Assembly (NCBI GenBank): GCA_018716485.1 | Contig: DVJY01000037.1 | Span: 1-64,000, forward strand | Source of the DNA: Candidatus Scybalocola faecipullorum | GTDB taxonomy: Bacteria; Bacillota; Clostridia; Lachnospirales; Lachnospiraceae | DNA length: 64,000 nucleotides | Direction of reading: 5' to 3' | Part shown: one piece after another, positions 46,722 to 56,055 of the stretch | How the letters are laid out: every line of letters starts with the position of its first letter | How positions within the stretch are numbered: position 1 is the stretch's first letter | The notes under the pieces: generated by a model | What the model saw: only the letters and a program-made list of their open reading frames with translations | What the model was told of the DNA's origin: nothing | The model's database searches: none | Position numbers and translations under genes: made by a program

Positions 46722-49034
46722 TTAACCTCTCGTTCTTTCAACGTCATAAACACAGTCTAGTGAGCGCAGCTTGTCAATGATCTTGCCAAGTTCCTGACGG
46801 CTCTTGACTTCAAAGCTGACATCAATCGTCGCCCGCTGATTTTTGCCCGACCGGCTGTTCATGGCAATAACATTGATTTCCCGCTCTGTAAAGACTTTGG
46901 CCACCTCTACGAGGACGCCTACTCTGTCATGGACATACACATTGACCTCTGCTTTAAAGACGGCATCTTTTGCACTGTCTTCCTGCCATTCAGCGTCAAT
47001 CAGACGATTCCTGTCCATTTCAGAAATATTCATAATATTGATACAGTCCGTCCGATGAATTGATATGCCGCGACCTCTCGTCACAAAGCCGACAATCTCA
47101 TCCCCCGGTACAGGATTGCAGCATTTTGAAAAACGAACAGCCACATCATGAATGCCTTTGACAATAATCGCGCTGTGGCTCTTTGCTGTCACATCTTTTG
47201 CAGGAACTTCCGCTTTTGTCTGTGCCAGCTGTTCAAGTACTTTTTCGTCGGTAAGCAGTTTTTTGTCGGCTTTCTTCTTCTCTTCCACAAGACGGTTGAC
47301 AACCTGACTTTCTTTCAGACCGCCGTGTCCGACTGCCGCACAGACCGCATCCCAGTTTCTGAAACCATATTTTTTAATAACTTTTTCAATAAATTCCGTT
47401 TTTGTTACATCACTGAGCACTATACCCTTGGATTTGGCATAGCTGCTGATTGCTTCTTTGCCTTTAACGATGTTTTCTTCTTTAAATTCTGTCTTAAACC
47501 ACTGATTAATCTTATTTTTTGCCTGGGTACTTTTTACAATATTCAGCCAGTCACGGCTCGGTCCTTTGGAGTTCTGCGAAGTAATAATCTCGATCCGGTC
47601 GCCGTTTTGAATAATATAATCAATATTCACAAGTCTTCCATTGGCTCTTGCGCCAACCATCTTATTGCCGACTGCCGAATGAATACTGTAGGCAAAGTCT
47701 ATCGGTGTGGAACCGTTTGGCAGGCTCTTGACATCGCCCGCCGGCGTAAAACAATAAACACTTTCTGAAAATAAATCCAGATCGTTTTTCAGCAAACTCA
47801 TAAACTCGCGGTTATCTGACATATCCCGCTGCCATTCCAAAATCTGACGCAGCCATGTCAGCTTCGCTTCTTCCTTATTCGGCGTATTGATGCCGTTAGG
47901 ATCTTCTTTATATTTCCAGTGGGCGGCAATACCGTACTCCGCTGTCTTGTGCATTTCAAAGGTTCGGATCTGAATCTCAAACGGTTTGCCTTCCGGCCCG
48001 ATCAGCGTCGTATGCAGAGACTGGTACATATTCTGCTTAGGCATCGCAATGTAATCTTTAAAACGGCCCGGTATCGGTTTGTACTTTTCATGGATCAGAC
48101 CCAGTGCTGCATAACAGTCTTTAATCGTATCTACAATAATTCTGACCGCGAACAGATCATAAATCTGATCAATGGTCTTATTCTGATTGACCATTTTTTT
48201 GTATATACTGAAAAAATGTTTGACCCGTCCGCTGATCTGTGCTTTAATACCGCCCTTTTTCATACAGCTGGAAACTTCATCCACAATACCGGAAACGAAA
48301 GCCTCCCTCTCACTTTTTCTGGAAGCAATTTTTTCAGCAAGATCATAGTAAACTTCCGGTTCAAGATATCTGAGTGCAAGATCGTCCAGTTCTATTTTAA
48401 TTTTTGAAATACCCAGACGCTGAGCGATCGGTGCGTAAATATCCATCGTCTCTCTTGCCTTTTCTTTCTGCTTTTCCGGACGCATATACTTGAGCGTCCG
48501 CATATTATGCAGCCGGTCGGCCAGCTTAATGAGAATGACCCTGATATCTTTGGCCATAGCCAAAAACATCTTTCTTAAATTTTCTGCCTGAACTTCAACT
48601 TTATCTTTAGAATAGGATAACTGTCCAAGTTTTGTGACGCCATCCACGATTAATGCGACTTCGCTGCCAAACTGCTGGGCAATTTCATCGGTCGTCATCA
48701 CTGTGTCTTCGACGACATCATGCAGAAGCCCTCCGATGATTGTTTCTTTATCCAGTTCAAGATCTGCCAGAATCAGCGCCACGCACAGCGGGTGAATAAT
48801 ATAGGGTTCTCCCGATTTTCTCAGTTGTCCCTGATGTGCGCTATTGGCTATATTAAAGGCTTTCTCTATTTGTGTAATATCTGTCGAAGGGTGGTATGTC
48901 TTTACCTTGTCAATTAACTGCTTATATAAATCTTCAGGTTTCGTAAAATCTTTGGTCGCCACAAGTTCATCTGCACTTTCGGGGGCGATCACATCAACAT
49001 CTATGACTTTTTTTTCATTATTATTTTCCGCCAT
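46722..49034 (-). CDS. relA: Bifunctional (p)ppGpp synthetase/hydrolase
   Basis: 770 residues from the ATG at 49034 with an AGAGGTGG site; a TTG at 49052 is less likely. The N-terminal HD domain keeps GGLLHDVVEDT and LADRLHNMRT, so hydrolase activity is expected. The synthetase domain has RFKDYIAMPKQNMYQSLHT. TGS (VYCFTPAGDVKSLPNGSTPIDFAY), the Cys-containing helical domain (VRFSKCCNPVPGDEI) and the C-terminal ACT domain are complete. It controls the stringent response. It lies downstream of apt. Confidence 0.96.
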   Translation of the reverse strand: MAENNNEKKVIDVDVIAPESADELVATKDFTKPEDLYKQLIDKVKTYHPSTDITQIEKAFNIANSAHQGQLRKSGEPYIIHPLCVALILADLELDKETIIGGLLHDVVEDTVMTTDEIAQQFGSEVALIVDGVTKLGQLSYSKDKVEVQAENLRKMFLAMAKDIRVILIKLADRLHNMRTLKYMRPEKQKEKARETMDIYAPIAQRLGISKIKIELDDLALRYLEPEVYYDLAEKIASRKSEREAFVSGIVDEVSSCMKKGGIKAQISGRVKHFFSIYKKMVNQNKTIDQIYDLFAVRIIVDTIKDCYAALGLIHEKYKPIPGRFKDYIAMPKQNMYQSLHTTLIGPEGKPFEIQIRTFEMHKTAEYGIAAHWKYKEDPNGINTPNKEEAKLTWLRQILEWQRDMSDNREFMSLLKNDLDLFSESVYCFTPAGDVKSLPNGSTPIDFAYSIHSAVGNKMVGARANGRLVNIDYIIQNGDRIEIITSQNSKGPSRDWLNIVKSTQAKNKINQWFKTEFKEENIVKGKEAISSYAKSKGIVLSDVTKTEFIEKVIKKYGFRNWDAVCAAVGHGGLKESQVVNRLVEEKKKADKKLLTDEKVLEQLAQTKAEVPAKDVTAKSHSAIIVKGIHDVAVRFSKCCNPVPGDEIVGFVTRGRGISIHRTDCINIMNISEMDRNRLIDAEWQEDSAKDAVFKAEVNVYVHDRVGVLVEVAKVFTEREINVIAMNSRSGKNQRATIDVSFEVKSRQELGKIIDKLRSLDCVYDVERTRG

Positions 49035-49125
49035 ACTACCACCTCTTTCCAATTATTTTAACCTTTATTATAACTACTGATTTGCAGAAACGCAACAAAA
49101 TTCATATAAATTCGACATTCAGACC

Positions 49126-49650
49126 CTATTTGCCTTCATAAATGACTGCCGAATCAATATTATAATCAGCAAGTCTTTTACGTCCGCCAAGCCCTGCCAG
49201 TTCAATCAAAAAGACTATTTTGACAACTTTTCCGCCAAGCTGCTCCACAAGACGTATATTGGCTTCCATCGTTCCGCCTGTCGCCAGAAGATCATCCACA
49301 AGCACGACCCTCTGTCCCGGTGTGATGGCGTCTTTATGTATTTCAATCTCGGCGCTGCCATATTCCAGTGCATATGACACAGAAATTGTTTCCCTCGGAA
49401 GTTTTCCCTTTTTGCGGATCGGTACAAAGCCCTTCTTTAATTTATATGCCAAAGGAACGCCAAAAATAAATCCGCGCGCTTCTGGCCCGACGACAACATC
49501 CACATCGTCGGCATCAACAAAAGACGCCAGTGTATTAATTGCTGTCTGCAGGCCGTCAGGATCCTGAACAACCGTTGTAATATCTCTGAAAATAATGCCT
49601 TTTTCCGGAAAATCCGGTATACTTAAAATATAATCCTCAAGTTTTTTCAT
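49126..49650 (-). CDS. apt: Adenine phosphoribosyltransferase
   Basis: 174 residues. The PRPP-binding motif is VVLVDDLLATGGT, with GPEARGFIFGVPLAYKL and the N-terminal SIPDFPEKGIIFRDIT. It salvages adenine to AMP. Start at 49650 has AAAGGAG. It lies between recJ and relA, the conserved Firmicutes order. Confidence 0.97.
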   Translation of the reverse strand: MKKLEDYILSIPDFPEKGIIFRDITTVVQDPDGLQTAINTLASFVDADDVDVVVGPEARGFIFGVPLAYKLKKGFVPIRKKGKLPRETISVSYALEYGSAEIEIHKDAITPGQRVVLVDDLLATGGTMEANIRLVEQLGGKVVKIVFLIELAGLGGRKRLADYNIDSAVIYEGK

Positions 49651-49668
49651 ACTGATCTCCTTTTTTGC

Positions 49669-51450
49669 TTATTTTTTTGCTACGGTGCAGTAATTTTGTA
49701 CCACTATCTGCAATTTTTGATAACCTCTATATTCATTGACTGAAGGATAATAGGTAAATGCCAGATCGATATTGTCTGCATAGCCCAAATACATCGCCTC
49801 CACGGCATCTTTCCCATATTCGCCGGCGATAAAAGTGTTAAACGCCTCGATATCGCCAAAATACATGGCTTCCATCATCGTATGCCGCTCATCGCAGACG
49901 CTCATTTTCAGCACATTATGATTCTTGCCAAGTACGGCCGCTTTTATCACTTTAAAATGTCTTTCGGCAAAAACCGGTTTTGTATTGCCCTTGCCAAACG
50001 GCTCCAGCAATTCCAGCTGTTCCACAAATTCTTTGGTGATATAACCGAGCGGCATCACTACATCGATTTTAACTGGCGGCGCCAGTTCCTGTGCGCTCAA
50101 CCGGCACTGAGTATTCAGCTTGCGTCTGAGTGCCTCAAGGCTTTCCTCGGGCAGCGTCATGCCCGCTGCCATCGGATGTCCGCCGAACCGGGTCATCAGC
50201 TCCCTGCAGTGCATCAGCCCGTCGAAAATATTATATGCCTCCACAGAACGGGCGGAACCTTTGATCATGCCGCCGCCGACTTTTGTAAACACAATAGCCG
50301 GACGATGATACTTTTCCTTAATCCTCCCGGCAATAATTCCCACAAGACTTTCATGGCAGTTTTCAAGGAGTACCAGCAATATTTTGTCATTGACAATATC
50401 TGAGTGTTCGATGATATCTGAGGCCTGTTCAAATCCTTTGGCCGTCATTTCTTTTCGGCTTTCGTTTAATGTCCTCAGTTCATTCGCAATTTCCTTGGCC
50501 CGCTGCCAGTTTGTGCACATCAGCAGATCAAGGGCAATTTTTACAGTATCCAGACGTCCTGCCGCATTAAAGCACGGCCCGATCACAAATCCGATATGAT
50601 AGGCCGATATTTTTTCAGGATTCAGCTTACATACCTCGATCAGCGCACGCAGTCCCATATTATCTGTCGACGCCAGCTGGCGCAGACCGTATTTTACAAT
50701 GATCCTGTTCTCGTCTTCCAGATCCATCACATCGGCCACTGTGGCAATTGCTGCATACTGTATTAAATTTTCCAAGAATGCTCTGTCCACATGAAACCGT
50801 TTATAAAGCACTTGGACAAGCTTAAAAGCGACTCCGGCGCCGCACAATTTTTTAAAAGGGTACCTGCAGTCCGGCTGCTTCGGATTGACCAGGGCATCCG
50901 CTTCGATCAAAAGATTCCTGCGCTCACCCGCCTCATTTTCCTCATAAGGAATGTCATGATGATCTGTCACAACGACTGTCATGCCCAGAGTTTTCGCCAG
51001 CGTCACCGCATCAAATGCCGCAATGCCGTTATCACATGTCACGATCAGCCGTATGCCTTTATCATAGGCTTCCCGAACGATCCGCTCATTCATGCCATAG
51101 CCTTCTTTGATCCGGTCCGGCGTAAATATTTCCGGCTGCGCCCCGATTTTTTGAAAAGCTCTGTATAAAATATAACTTGAGAAAATACCGTCCACATCAA
51201 AATCTGAAGCGATGGCAATCTTCTCGCGGCTGACGGCTGCTTTTTCTATAATTGCCGCCGCTTTTTCAATATCTTTCATTGACTCCGGCGCATACAGATC
51301 ATCCGGGCTGCCATATAAATATTTCCGTATGGCCTCGTCTTCCCTGACGCCCCGGTTGACCATGAGTCTTGCCAGTACCGGGCTGACACCGTATTTTTCG
51401 CCGATGGCTTTAAAGTCGGCACCTTTAGCCGTCACTACCCATCGTTCCAT
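49669..51450 (-). CDS. recJ: Single-stranded-DNA-specific exonuclease RecJ
   Basis: 593 residues. DHH motifs: IASDFDVDGIFSSYIL, VTCDNGIAA, VTDHHDIP and the later GPCFNAAGRLDT region, then the DHHA1 segment GGHPMAAGMTL. The C-terminal OB domain is shorter than in E. coli. It degrades 5' single-stranded DNA in recombination and mismatch repair. GGAGG lies just before the ATG at 51450. Confidence 0.95.
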   Translation of the reverse strand: MERWVVTAKGADFKAIGEKYGVSPVLARLMVNRGVREDEAIRKYLYGSPDDLYAPESMKDIEKAAAIIEKAAVSREKIAIASDFDVDGIFSSYILYRAFQKIGAQPEIFTPDRIKEGYGMNERIVREAYDKGIRLIVTCDNGIAAFDAVTLAKTLGMTVVVTDHHDIPYEENEAGERRNLLIEADALVNPKQPDCRYPFKKLCGAGVAFKLVQVLYKRFHVDRAFLENLIQYAAIATVADVMDLEDENRIIVKYGLRQLASTDNMGLRALIEVCKLNPEKISAYHIGFVIGPCFNAAGRLDTVKIALDLLMCTNWQRAKEIANELRTLNESRKEMTAKGFEQASDIIEHSDIVNDKILLVLLENCHESLVGIIAGRIKEKYHRPAIVFTKVGGGMIKGSARSVEAYNIFDGLMHCRELMTRFGGHPMAAGMTLPEESLEALRRKLNTQCRLSAQELAPPVKIDVVMPLGYITKEFVEQLELLEPFGKGNTKPVFAERHFKVIKAAVLGKNHNVLKMSVCDERHTMMEAMYFGDIEAFNTFIAGEYGKDAVEAMYLGYADNIDLAFTYYPSVNEYRGYQKLQIVVQNYCTVAKK

Positions 51451-51497
51451 AAATTTCCTCCTGCTGATTCATTAAGTATTTCTTTTAAAGCCGCAAA

Positions 51498-51523
51498 AGC
51501 CGCCGTCCTTACGGACGGCAGCT
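51498..51523 (-). terminator. Hairpin between secDF and recJ
   Basis: An 11-bp stem (51498-51508 with 51513-51523) with a TTAC loop; on the minus strand a short T run follows. It may reduce read-through into recJ. Confidence 0.55.
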
Positions 51524-51536
51524 CTTTGATCGCCGA

Positions 51537-53822
51537 TTATTTCTTTCCCTTTATTTTATCTGTGCCGTCATCAGCATGCTTTTGGTCCGAATGTTTTTTC
51601 ATTATATACCACATTGCGCCGGCAATGCAGACAGATGAATAACATCCGCTGATAATACCTGCCATCAATGGCAGTGCAAATTCACGGATAGAAGCAACAC
51701 CGACAATATACAGTACAAAAATTGTGACAAACGTTGTCAGAGATGTGTTGATACTTCTTGACAAAGTCTGTGTAATACTTGTATTGACAATAACATCCAA
51801 ATCGGATTTGCTCATCAGCTTTCTGTTTTCGCGCACACGGTCAAAAATAACAATCGTCGCATTGATCGAATAGCCGACAATCGTCAGCAGACAGGCAATA
51901 AACGTATTACCCACCGAAATACGCGTCATCGCATAAACTGCAATAACGACCAAAACGTCGTGGAGCAGGGCAAATACTGCGCTTGCGCCGAATTTAAAAT
52001 CTTTAAAGCGGATCCATATATATACCAGCATAAGAACGCCTGAAATCAGCACCGCCAAAACAGCATCCCGCTGCATCTGCTGACTGATCACGCCGCTGAT
52101 GCTTTGTTCTTCGATCGTATTCACATCAATATCGTATGTTTCGGCAATGGCATTTTTAACCTGATCTCTTGTTTCGCTGTCCATCACCGGTGTCTTTACG
52201 ATAACATTGTTGGAATCCTGAACATTCTGCAGCTGAATATTTGTTACATTTCCATTATCTGAAATGAGCTGGCGCAGTTCATTGCCTGCTTCGCCTCTTG
52301 TATCTTCATATTCATTAAACGGTATGGTCAAAGATGTTCCGCCTGTAAAATCCAGTCCCAGATTTAATGCGCCCTGACCTCTTACGCCGTTGACAACCAT
52401 TGTTGCTGCGCCTGCAGCAATAACAATAATCGAAATTGCGAAAAAGACTTTTTTGTGCCCGATAAAATTAAACGGTTTGCGTTCTTTTTGACGGCCGTAA
52501 AGTTTCTCGCCGCGCAGACCCATGGCATAAAAACCGTTGATTAAAATTCTTGTAATGACCATAGCTGTAAACATGGACAAAACAATACCAAGCGCCAATG
52601 TTGTGGCAAAGCCTCTGATTGTTCCTGTGCCCATCAAATAAAGTACTGCTGCCGCGATCAATGTGGTCACATTACCGTCAACAATCGCAGAAGTTGCCTT
52701 CTTAAATCCTGTATTAATGGCGATCCTGACCGAATGTCCTGCCGTGATTTCCTCCCGTATACGGGCAAATATAATAACATTGGCATCAACAGCCATACCC
52801 AGTGACAGAATAATACCTGCAATACCCGGAAGTGTCAGTGTGACATCCAATGCATTTAAAAAGCAGAGCATCATCACAAGGTAAAGGACAAGCGCAATAC
52901 CGGAAGCAAGTCCCGGAATGCGGTACATAAAGATCATAAATATGATAATAAGCGCTACGCCGATGGCTCCTGCCAAAAGGCTTGTGCTGACTGCTTCCTC
53001 GCCGAGCTGGGCGCCTACAACACTGGACTGAACGTCCTCAAGTTCCACATTCAGACGTCCCAAACGGATGGTCGTTGCAAGACTGTTGGCTGATTCATAT
53101 GTAAAATTGCCCTCAATGACTGCCTGACCGTTGCTGATGGTCTGATTGACATTCGGCGCACTGATAATCTCGCCGTCATAAACAATATAAATCGGGCTGC
53201 CCACATTTCTCTCTGTTGCCTGAGCAAACTTTTCTGTGCCCTCTGTTGTAAACTGAAGGCTGACAACGTAGCTGTTGTTCTGTGTGGCTACAGTCGCATT
53301 GGCAATATCATTGCCGTCAAGCACTTTATTAAAGCCCGGATTAGCCTCTTCTATTTCGTCGGTAACGCCATCTGTATCCTGTGTATTTGCTGATTCAGTT
53401 TCCGATGTATCTTCACTTTCACTGTCTGATGTATCTTCTGACGTCGTATCAAGCATCTCGTAAAATCCGATGCTTCCCGGATTCCCCAGATTATTCAGCA
53501 CTTCCTGAGCATCATATACGCCCGGGATTTCCACACTGATCTGATTTGAGCCGACCTGATATACTTCGGCTTCTGTACTGTACACCTGAACACGCTGCTG
53601 CAGTTTATAGACTGTATCCTGCATATCTGCAGATGACGGCGTATCTCCTACGGCCTGGTAAGTAATACTGACACCTCCGGCCAGATCAAGGCCTAATTTA
53701 ATATTTTTGGCGCTTCCCTCATGCTTGTCGCCGACACCGCGCCATGATACGAGCGCACAGGCAACTGTCAGCACAAGTACAAGGAAAAACCCGAGAATTC
53801 TTAAACCTTTTTTCTCCTTCAT
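51537..53822 (-). CDS. secDF: Fused protein-export subunit SecDF
   Basis: 761 residues from the ATG at 53822. Twelve membrane helices: the SecD half (about 1-430) and the SecF half (about 445-745) are one polypeptide. The large SecD external domain carries GLDLAGGVSITY and an acidic Ser/Thr/Asp/Glu insert at about 125-165. SecF shows LGLDFTGGTSLTI and the GYSINATIVIFDRVREN signature. It aids Sec-dependent export using the proton or Na+ gradient. It follows the SCIFF maturase by 18 bp. Confidence 0.95.
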   Translation of the reverse strand: MKEKKGLRILGFFLVLVLTVACALVSWRGVGDKHEGSAKNIKLGLDLAGGVSITYQAVGDTPSSADMQDTVYKLQQRVQVYSTEAEVYQVGSNQISVEIPGVYDAQEVLNNLGNPGSIGFYEMLDTTSEDTSDSESEDTSETESANTQDTDGVTDEIEEANPGFNKVLDGNDIANATVATQNNSYVVSLQFTTEGTEKFAQATERNVGSPIYIVYDGEIISAPNVNQTISNGQAVIEGNFTYESANSLATTIRLGRLNVELEDVQSSVVGAQLGEEAVSTSLLAGAIGVALIIIFMIFMYRIPGLASGIALVLYLVMMLCFLNALDVTLTLPGIAGIILSLGMAVDANVIIFARIREEITAGHSVRIAINTGFKKATSAIVDGNVTTLIAAAVLYLMGTGTIRGFATTLALGIVLSMFTAMVITRILINGFYAMGLRGEKLYGRQKERKPFNFIGHKKVFFAISIIVIAAGAATMVVNGVRGQGALNLGLDFTGGTSLTIPFNEYEDTRGEAGNELRQLISDNGNVTNIQLQNVQDSNNVIVKTPVMDSETRDQVKNAIAETYDIDVNTIEEQSISGVISQQMQRDAVLAVLISGVLMLVYIWIRFKDFKFGASAVFALLHDVLVVIAVYAMTRISVGNTFIACLLTIVGYSINATIVIFDRVRENRKLMSKSDLDVIVNTSITQTLSRSINTSLTTFVTIFVLYIVGVASIREFALPLMAGIISGCYSSVCIAGAMWYIMKKHSDQKHADDGTDKIKGKK

Positions 53823-53840
53823 CACTATCTCTCCTCAACA

Positions 53841-55193
53841 TCATTCTGCCAGAGCAGCTTTGATCATAATCGCACATTCAACCCTCTTGCGCATCAACTC
53901 ACAGCCGATATCATAAGCATCATTGATCGAATGATGAAAGTGATATGCGTTGGCCGCACAGCCGCCGCTGCAGTAAAACTTTGCAAAACAATTTCTGCAC
54001 TTCTCTTTTGTGTAGACATTGCACCCTTTAAATTCATCGCGGATATCTTCGCGAGTTACGCCCTCATCAACATTTCCCATTAAAAACTCTTCCTGTCCGA
54101 CAAACTGATGGCATGGATATAAATCGCCCCATGGCGTTACCGCCAAATATTCCGTACCCGAGCCACAGCCGGACAAGCGTTTTGCCACACACGGACCGCC
54201 GCTTAAATCGATCATAAAATGGAAGAAATTAAAGCCTCTGCCTTCCTTCTCCCTGATGATCATCTCTTTGGCCAGCTTATCATATTCTGCGCAGATTTCA
54301 GGGATATCCTCCGCTTTGATCGCATACGGCTCATCGTCGGAAGCAACAACCGGCTCCACAGAAATCTGTTCAAATCCCATATCCGCAAGGCTGAGTACAT
54401 CCGCAGCAAAATCTTTGTTATAATGCGTAAATGTACCTCTGACGTAATAATTTTTCTGATGTCTGCTTTCGGCCAGTTTCTGGAACTTCGGCATGATCAG
54501 ATCATAACTGCCTTTTCCGTTTCTGAACGGACGCATATAGTCATGGACTTCTTTTCTTCCGTCTGTACTTAAGACAACGTTGGCCATTTCTTTATTTAAA
54601 AATTCCATAATATCATCATTGAGCAAAACGCCGTTTGTCGTCAATGTGAAGCGGAATTTTTTATCGTGAATTTTTTCCTGCTCCCGCCCATAAGCGACCA
54701 GCTGCTTCACCACATCAAAATTCATCAGCGGTTCTCCGCCGAAAAAGTCAACTTCCAGATTATGTCTGTTTCCGGAATTTGCAATAACAAAATCCAAAGC
54801 CTTTTTCCCGACTTCAAAACTCATCAGAGCACGGCGTCCGTGATATTCGCCTTCCTCGGCGAAACAATATTTGCACGCCAGATTACAGTCATGAGCGATA
54901 TGCAGGCAAAGCGCCTTCACAACTGTCGGACGCTTTTTAAAATCAAAAATATAATTTTCGTAAATATCTTCTGTAAAAAGCTGTTCATTCTTTTCAAGTT
55001 CACTGATTTCTTCCCATGCTTCCCTGACCTCTTCGGCGCTGTTGCGTCCGGAGAAATATTCGGTCAGCTGCTGCTGCGTCTTTTCTTTATATAAAGGAAT
55101 CATATCGTAAACCAGATCATCCACAACATGAACCGAGCCGCTGTTGACATCAAGGACAATGTTGTATCCGTTATTTTTATATTGATGTACCAC
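53841..55193 (-). CDS. SCIFF peptide maturase (radical SAM, SPASM)
   Basis: 450 residues with a GTG start and a GGGG site. An N-terminal RRE-like region precedes the radical SAM site HDCNLACKYCFAEEG (C-x3-C-x2-C, near 118-126). GGEPLMNF and TTNGVLL are typical. The C-terminal SPASM/twitch Cys set is in GCGSGTEYLAVTPWGDLYPC, CNVYTKEKCRNCFAKFYCSGGC. In characterised relatives (CteB-like) this enzyme makes thioether cross-links from SCIFF cysteines to Thr alpha-carbons. It follows the precursor gene and precedes secDF. Confidence 0.93.
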   Translation of the reverse strand: MVHQYKNNGYNIVLDVNSGSVHVVDDLVYDMIPLYKEKTQQQLTEYFSGRNSAEEVREAWEEISELEKNEQLFTEDIYENYIFDFKKRPTVVKALCLHIAHDCNLACKYCFAEEGEYHGRRALMSFEVGKKALDFVIANSGNRHNLEVDFFGGEPLMNFDVVKQLVAYGREQEKIHDKKFRFTLTTNGVLLNDDIMEFLNKEMANVVLSTDGRKEVHDYMRPFRNGKGSYDLIMPKFQKLAESRHQKNYYVRGTFTHYNKDFAADVLSLADMGFEQISVEPVVASDDEPYAIKAEDIPEICAEYDKLAKEMIIREKEGRGFNFFHFMIDLSGGPCVAKRLSGCGSGTEYLAVTPWGDLYPCHQFVGQEEFLMGNVDEGVTREDIRDEFKGCNVYTKEKCRNCFAKFYCSGGCAANAYHFHHSINDAYDIGCELMRKRVECAIMIKAALAE

Positions 55194-55220
55194 TGCAATT
55201 CCCCTTTTGTCTCAATTAAT

Positions 55221-55244
55221 AAGCAGCGACGAAAGCCGCTGCTT
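55221..55244 (-). terminator. Hairpin between SCIFF precursor and maturase genes
   Basis: An 8-bp stem (55221-55228 with 55237-55244). On the minus strand only a weak T-rich tail follows. It could be a partial terminator giving more precursor than enzyme transcript. Confidence 0.5.
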
Positions 55245-55274
55245 ACTTTCCTTTTATAAAATATTTTTTATGGA

Positions 55275-55418
55275 TTACTTGTTGTTCTCACAACTCTGAT
55301 TGCCGACTGTGCAAGATGTCTTGCATGCTGACTGGCAGGATGTCTGACATTCACCGCATCCGCCTTTAACCATTGAATTTTTCAGTGAACGGGTATTTAA
55401 TGTTTTGACATGTTTCAT
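55275..55418 (-). CDS. SCIFF ribosomal peptide precursor (six Cys in forty-five residues)
   Basis: A 47-residue peptide starting with MKHVKTLNTRSLK and containing GGCGECQTSCQSACKTSC, then a sixth Cys before the end. All six cysteines and the conserved leader are present. The ATG at 55418 follows a strong GAGGAGG site at 8 bp. Its modifying radical SAM enzyme is encoded 81 bp downstream. SCIFF peptides are near-universal in Clostridia, but their biological role is unsettled. The strong family match makes this call firm in spite of the short length. Confidence 0.95.
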   Translation of the reverse strand: MKHVKTLNTRSLKNSMVKGGCGECQTSCQSACKTSCTVGNQSCENNK

Positions 55419-55443
55419 GAATAATTCCTCCTCATTTGATGTT

Positions 55444-55486
55444 GTTCACGCAAGGTTTGAATATGTTGCGTTCCTTGCCCGTGAAC
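55444..55486 (-). promoter_or_regulatory. Structured leader hairpin of the SCIFF operon
   Basis: GTTCACG-CAAGG (55444-55455) pairs with CCTTG (55473-55477) and CGTGAAC (55480-55486), a 12-bp stem with a 2-nt bulge. It lies between promoter and start codon and lacks a T tract, so it is not a plain terminator. Confidence 0.55.
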
Positions 55487-55509
55487 GCAGGATACGTCCA
55501 ACTTGAACT

Positions 55510-55538
55510 ATTATATCACACTATTTTTTGTTTTTAAA
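55510..55538 (-). promoter_or_regulatory. Promoter of the SCIFF operon
   Basis: Minus-strand TTTAAA (55538-55533), a 17-bp spacer and TATAAT (55515-55510). Confidence 0.65.
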
Positions 55539-55597
55539 GCCTATTTTTTGAAGTTTCCGCTAAACCGCTGTTTTCTCTTTACACCGGCGCCGTGCTC

Positions 55598-55969
55598 TCA
55601 GCTGAGCATACCGCCCAGCATGCCGCTGCCCAGACATACAAGCGCACTTGAAATAAAACTTACTGAAAAACTGCCGCCGAGACCTGTGGATATTACCAGC
55701 AGCACTGCATAATACAGTACGCCTGCCAGCAGTCCCCACATAAAACGTCTTTCCTGCAGTTTTTTTCCGCAGTATATTCCGCTGATCAGACATGACAGTG
55801 CATACACAACAATCACCGCAATATGTAAATTGTTTTCACTCAAACCTGTTTTATACAGCAGCAGCGCCAAAATCAAAATAGCCGCGCCTGTCACAAGTCC
55901 GCCAAGAATCAGTCCTTTGACCATCACTGTCAGCACCCTCGCCGAATGCGGCGTTTCCTTTTTTCCCAT
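55598..55969 (-). CDS. TIGR04086 family membrane protein
   Basis: 123 residues with four hydrophobic segments after a short basic N-terminus (KKETPHSARVLTVMVKGLILGG). The last segments are rich in Gly and Ser (GLGGSFSVSF, CLGSGMLGG). This matches a small Clostridia membrane family of unknown function often encoded near SCIFF or YajC genes. The start has an AGAAGG site. It lies directly upstream of the SCIFF promoter, same strand. Confidence 0.8.
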   Translation of the reverse strand: MGKKETPHSARVLTVMVKGLILGGLVTGAAILILALLLYKTGLSENNLHIAVIVVYALSCLISGIYCGKKLQERRFMWGLLAGVLYYAVLLVISTGLGGSFSVSFISSALVCLGSGMLGGMLS

Positions 55970-55991
55970 GACAAACCTTCTTCCTTCAGGA

Positions 55992-56020
55992 TTGTTGAAT
56001 GGTATATTTTATGGTAGACT
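55992..56020 (+). promoter_or_regulatory. Promoter of the PHP-domain gene
   Basis: TTGTTG (55992-55997), a 17-bp spacer and TAGACT (56015-56020), 30 bp before AAGGAGG. Confidence 0.5.
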
Positions 56021-56055
56021 AAAAGACAGTATGACTGTTTTTAAGGAGGTTTGAA

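Noticed and set aside
47148-47768. 206-codon plus-strand frame
   Set aside because: Antisense to the relA synthetase/TGS region; Cys- and Phe-rich shadow.
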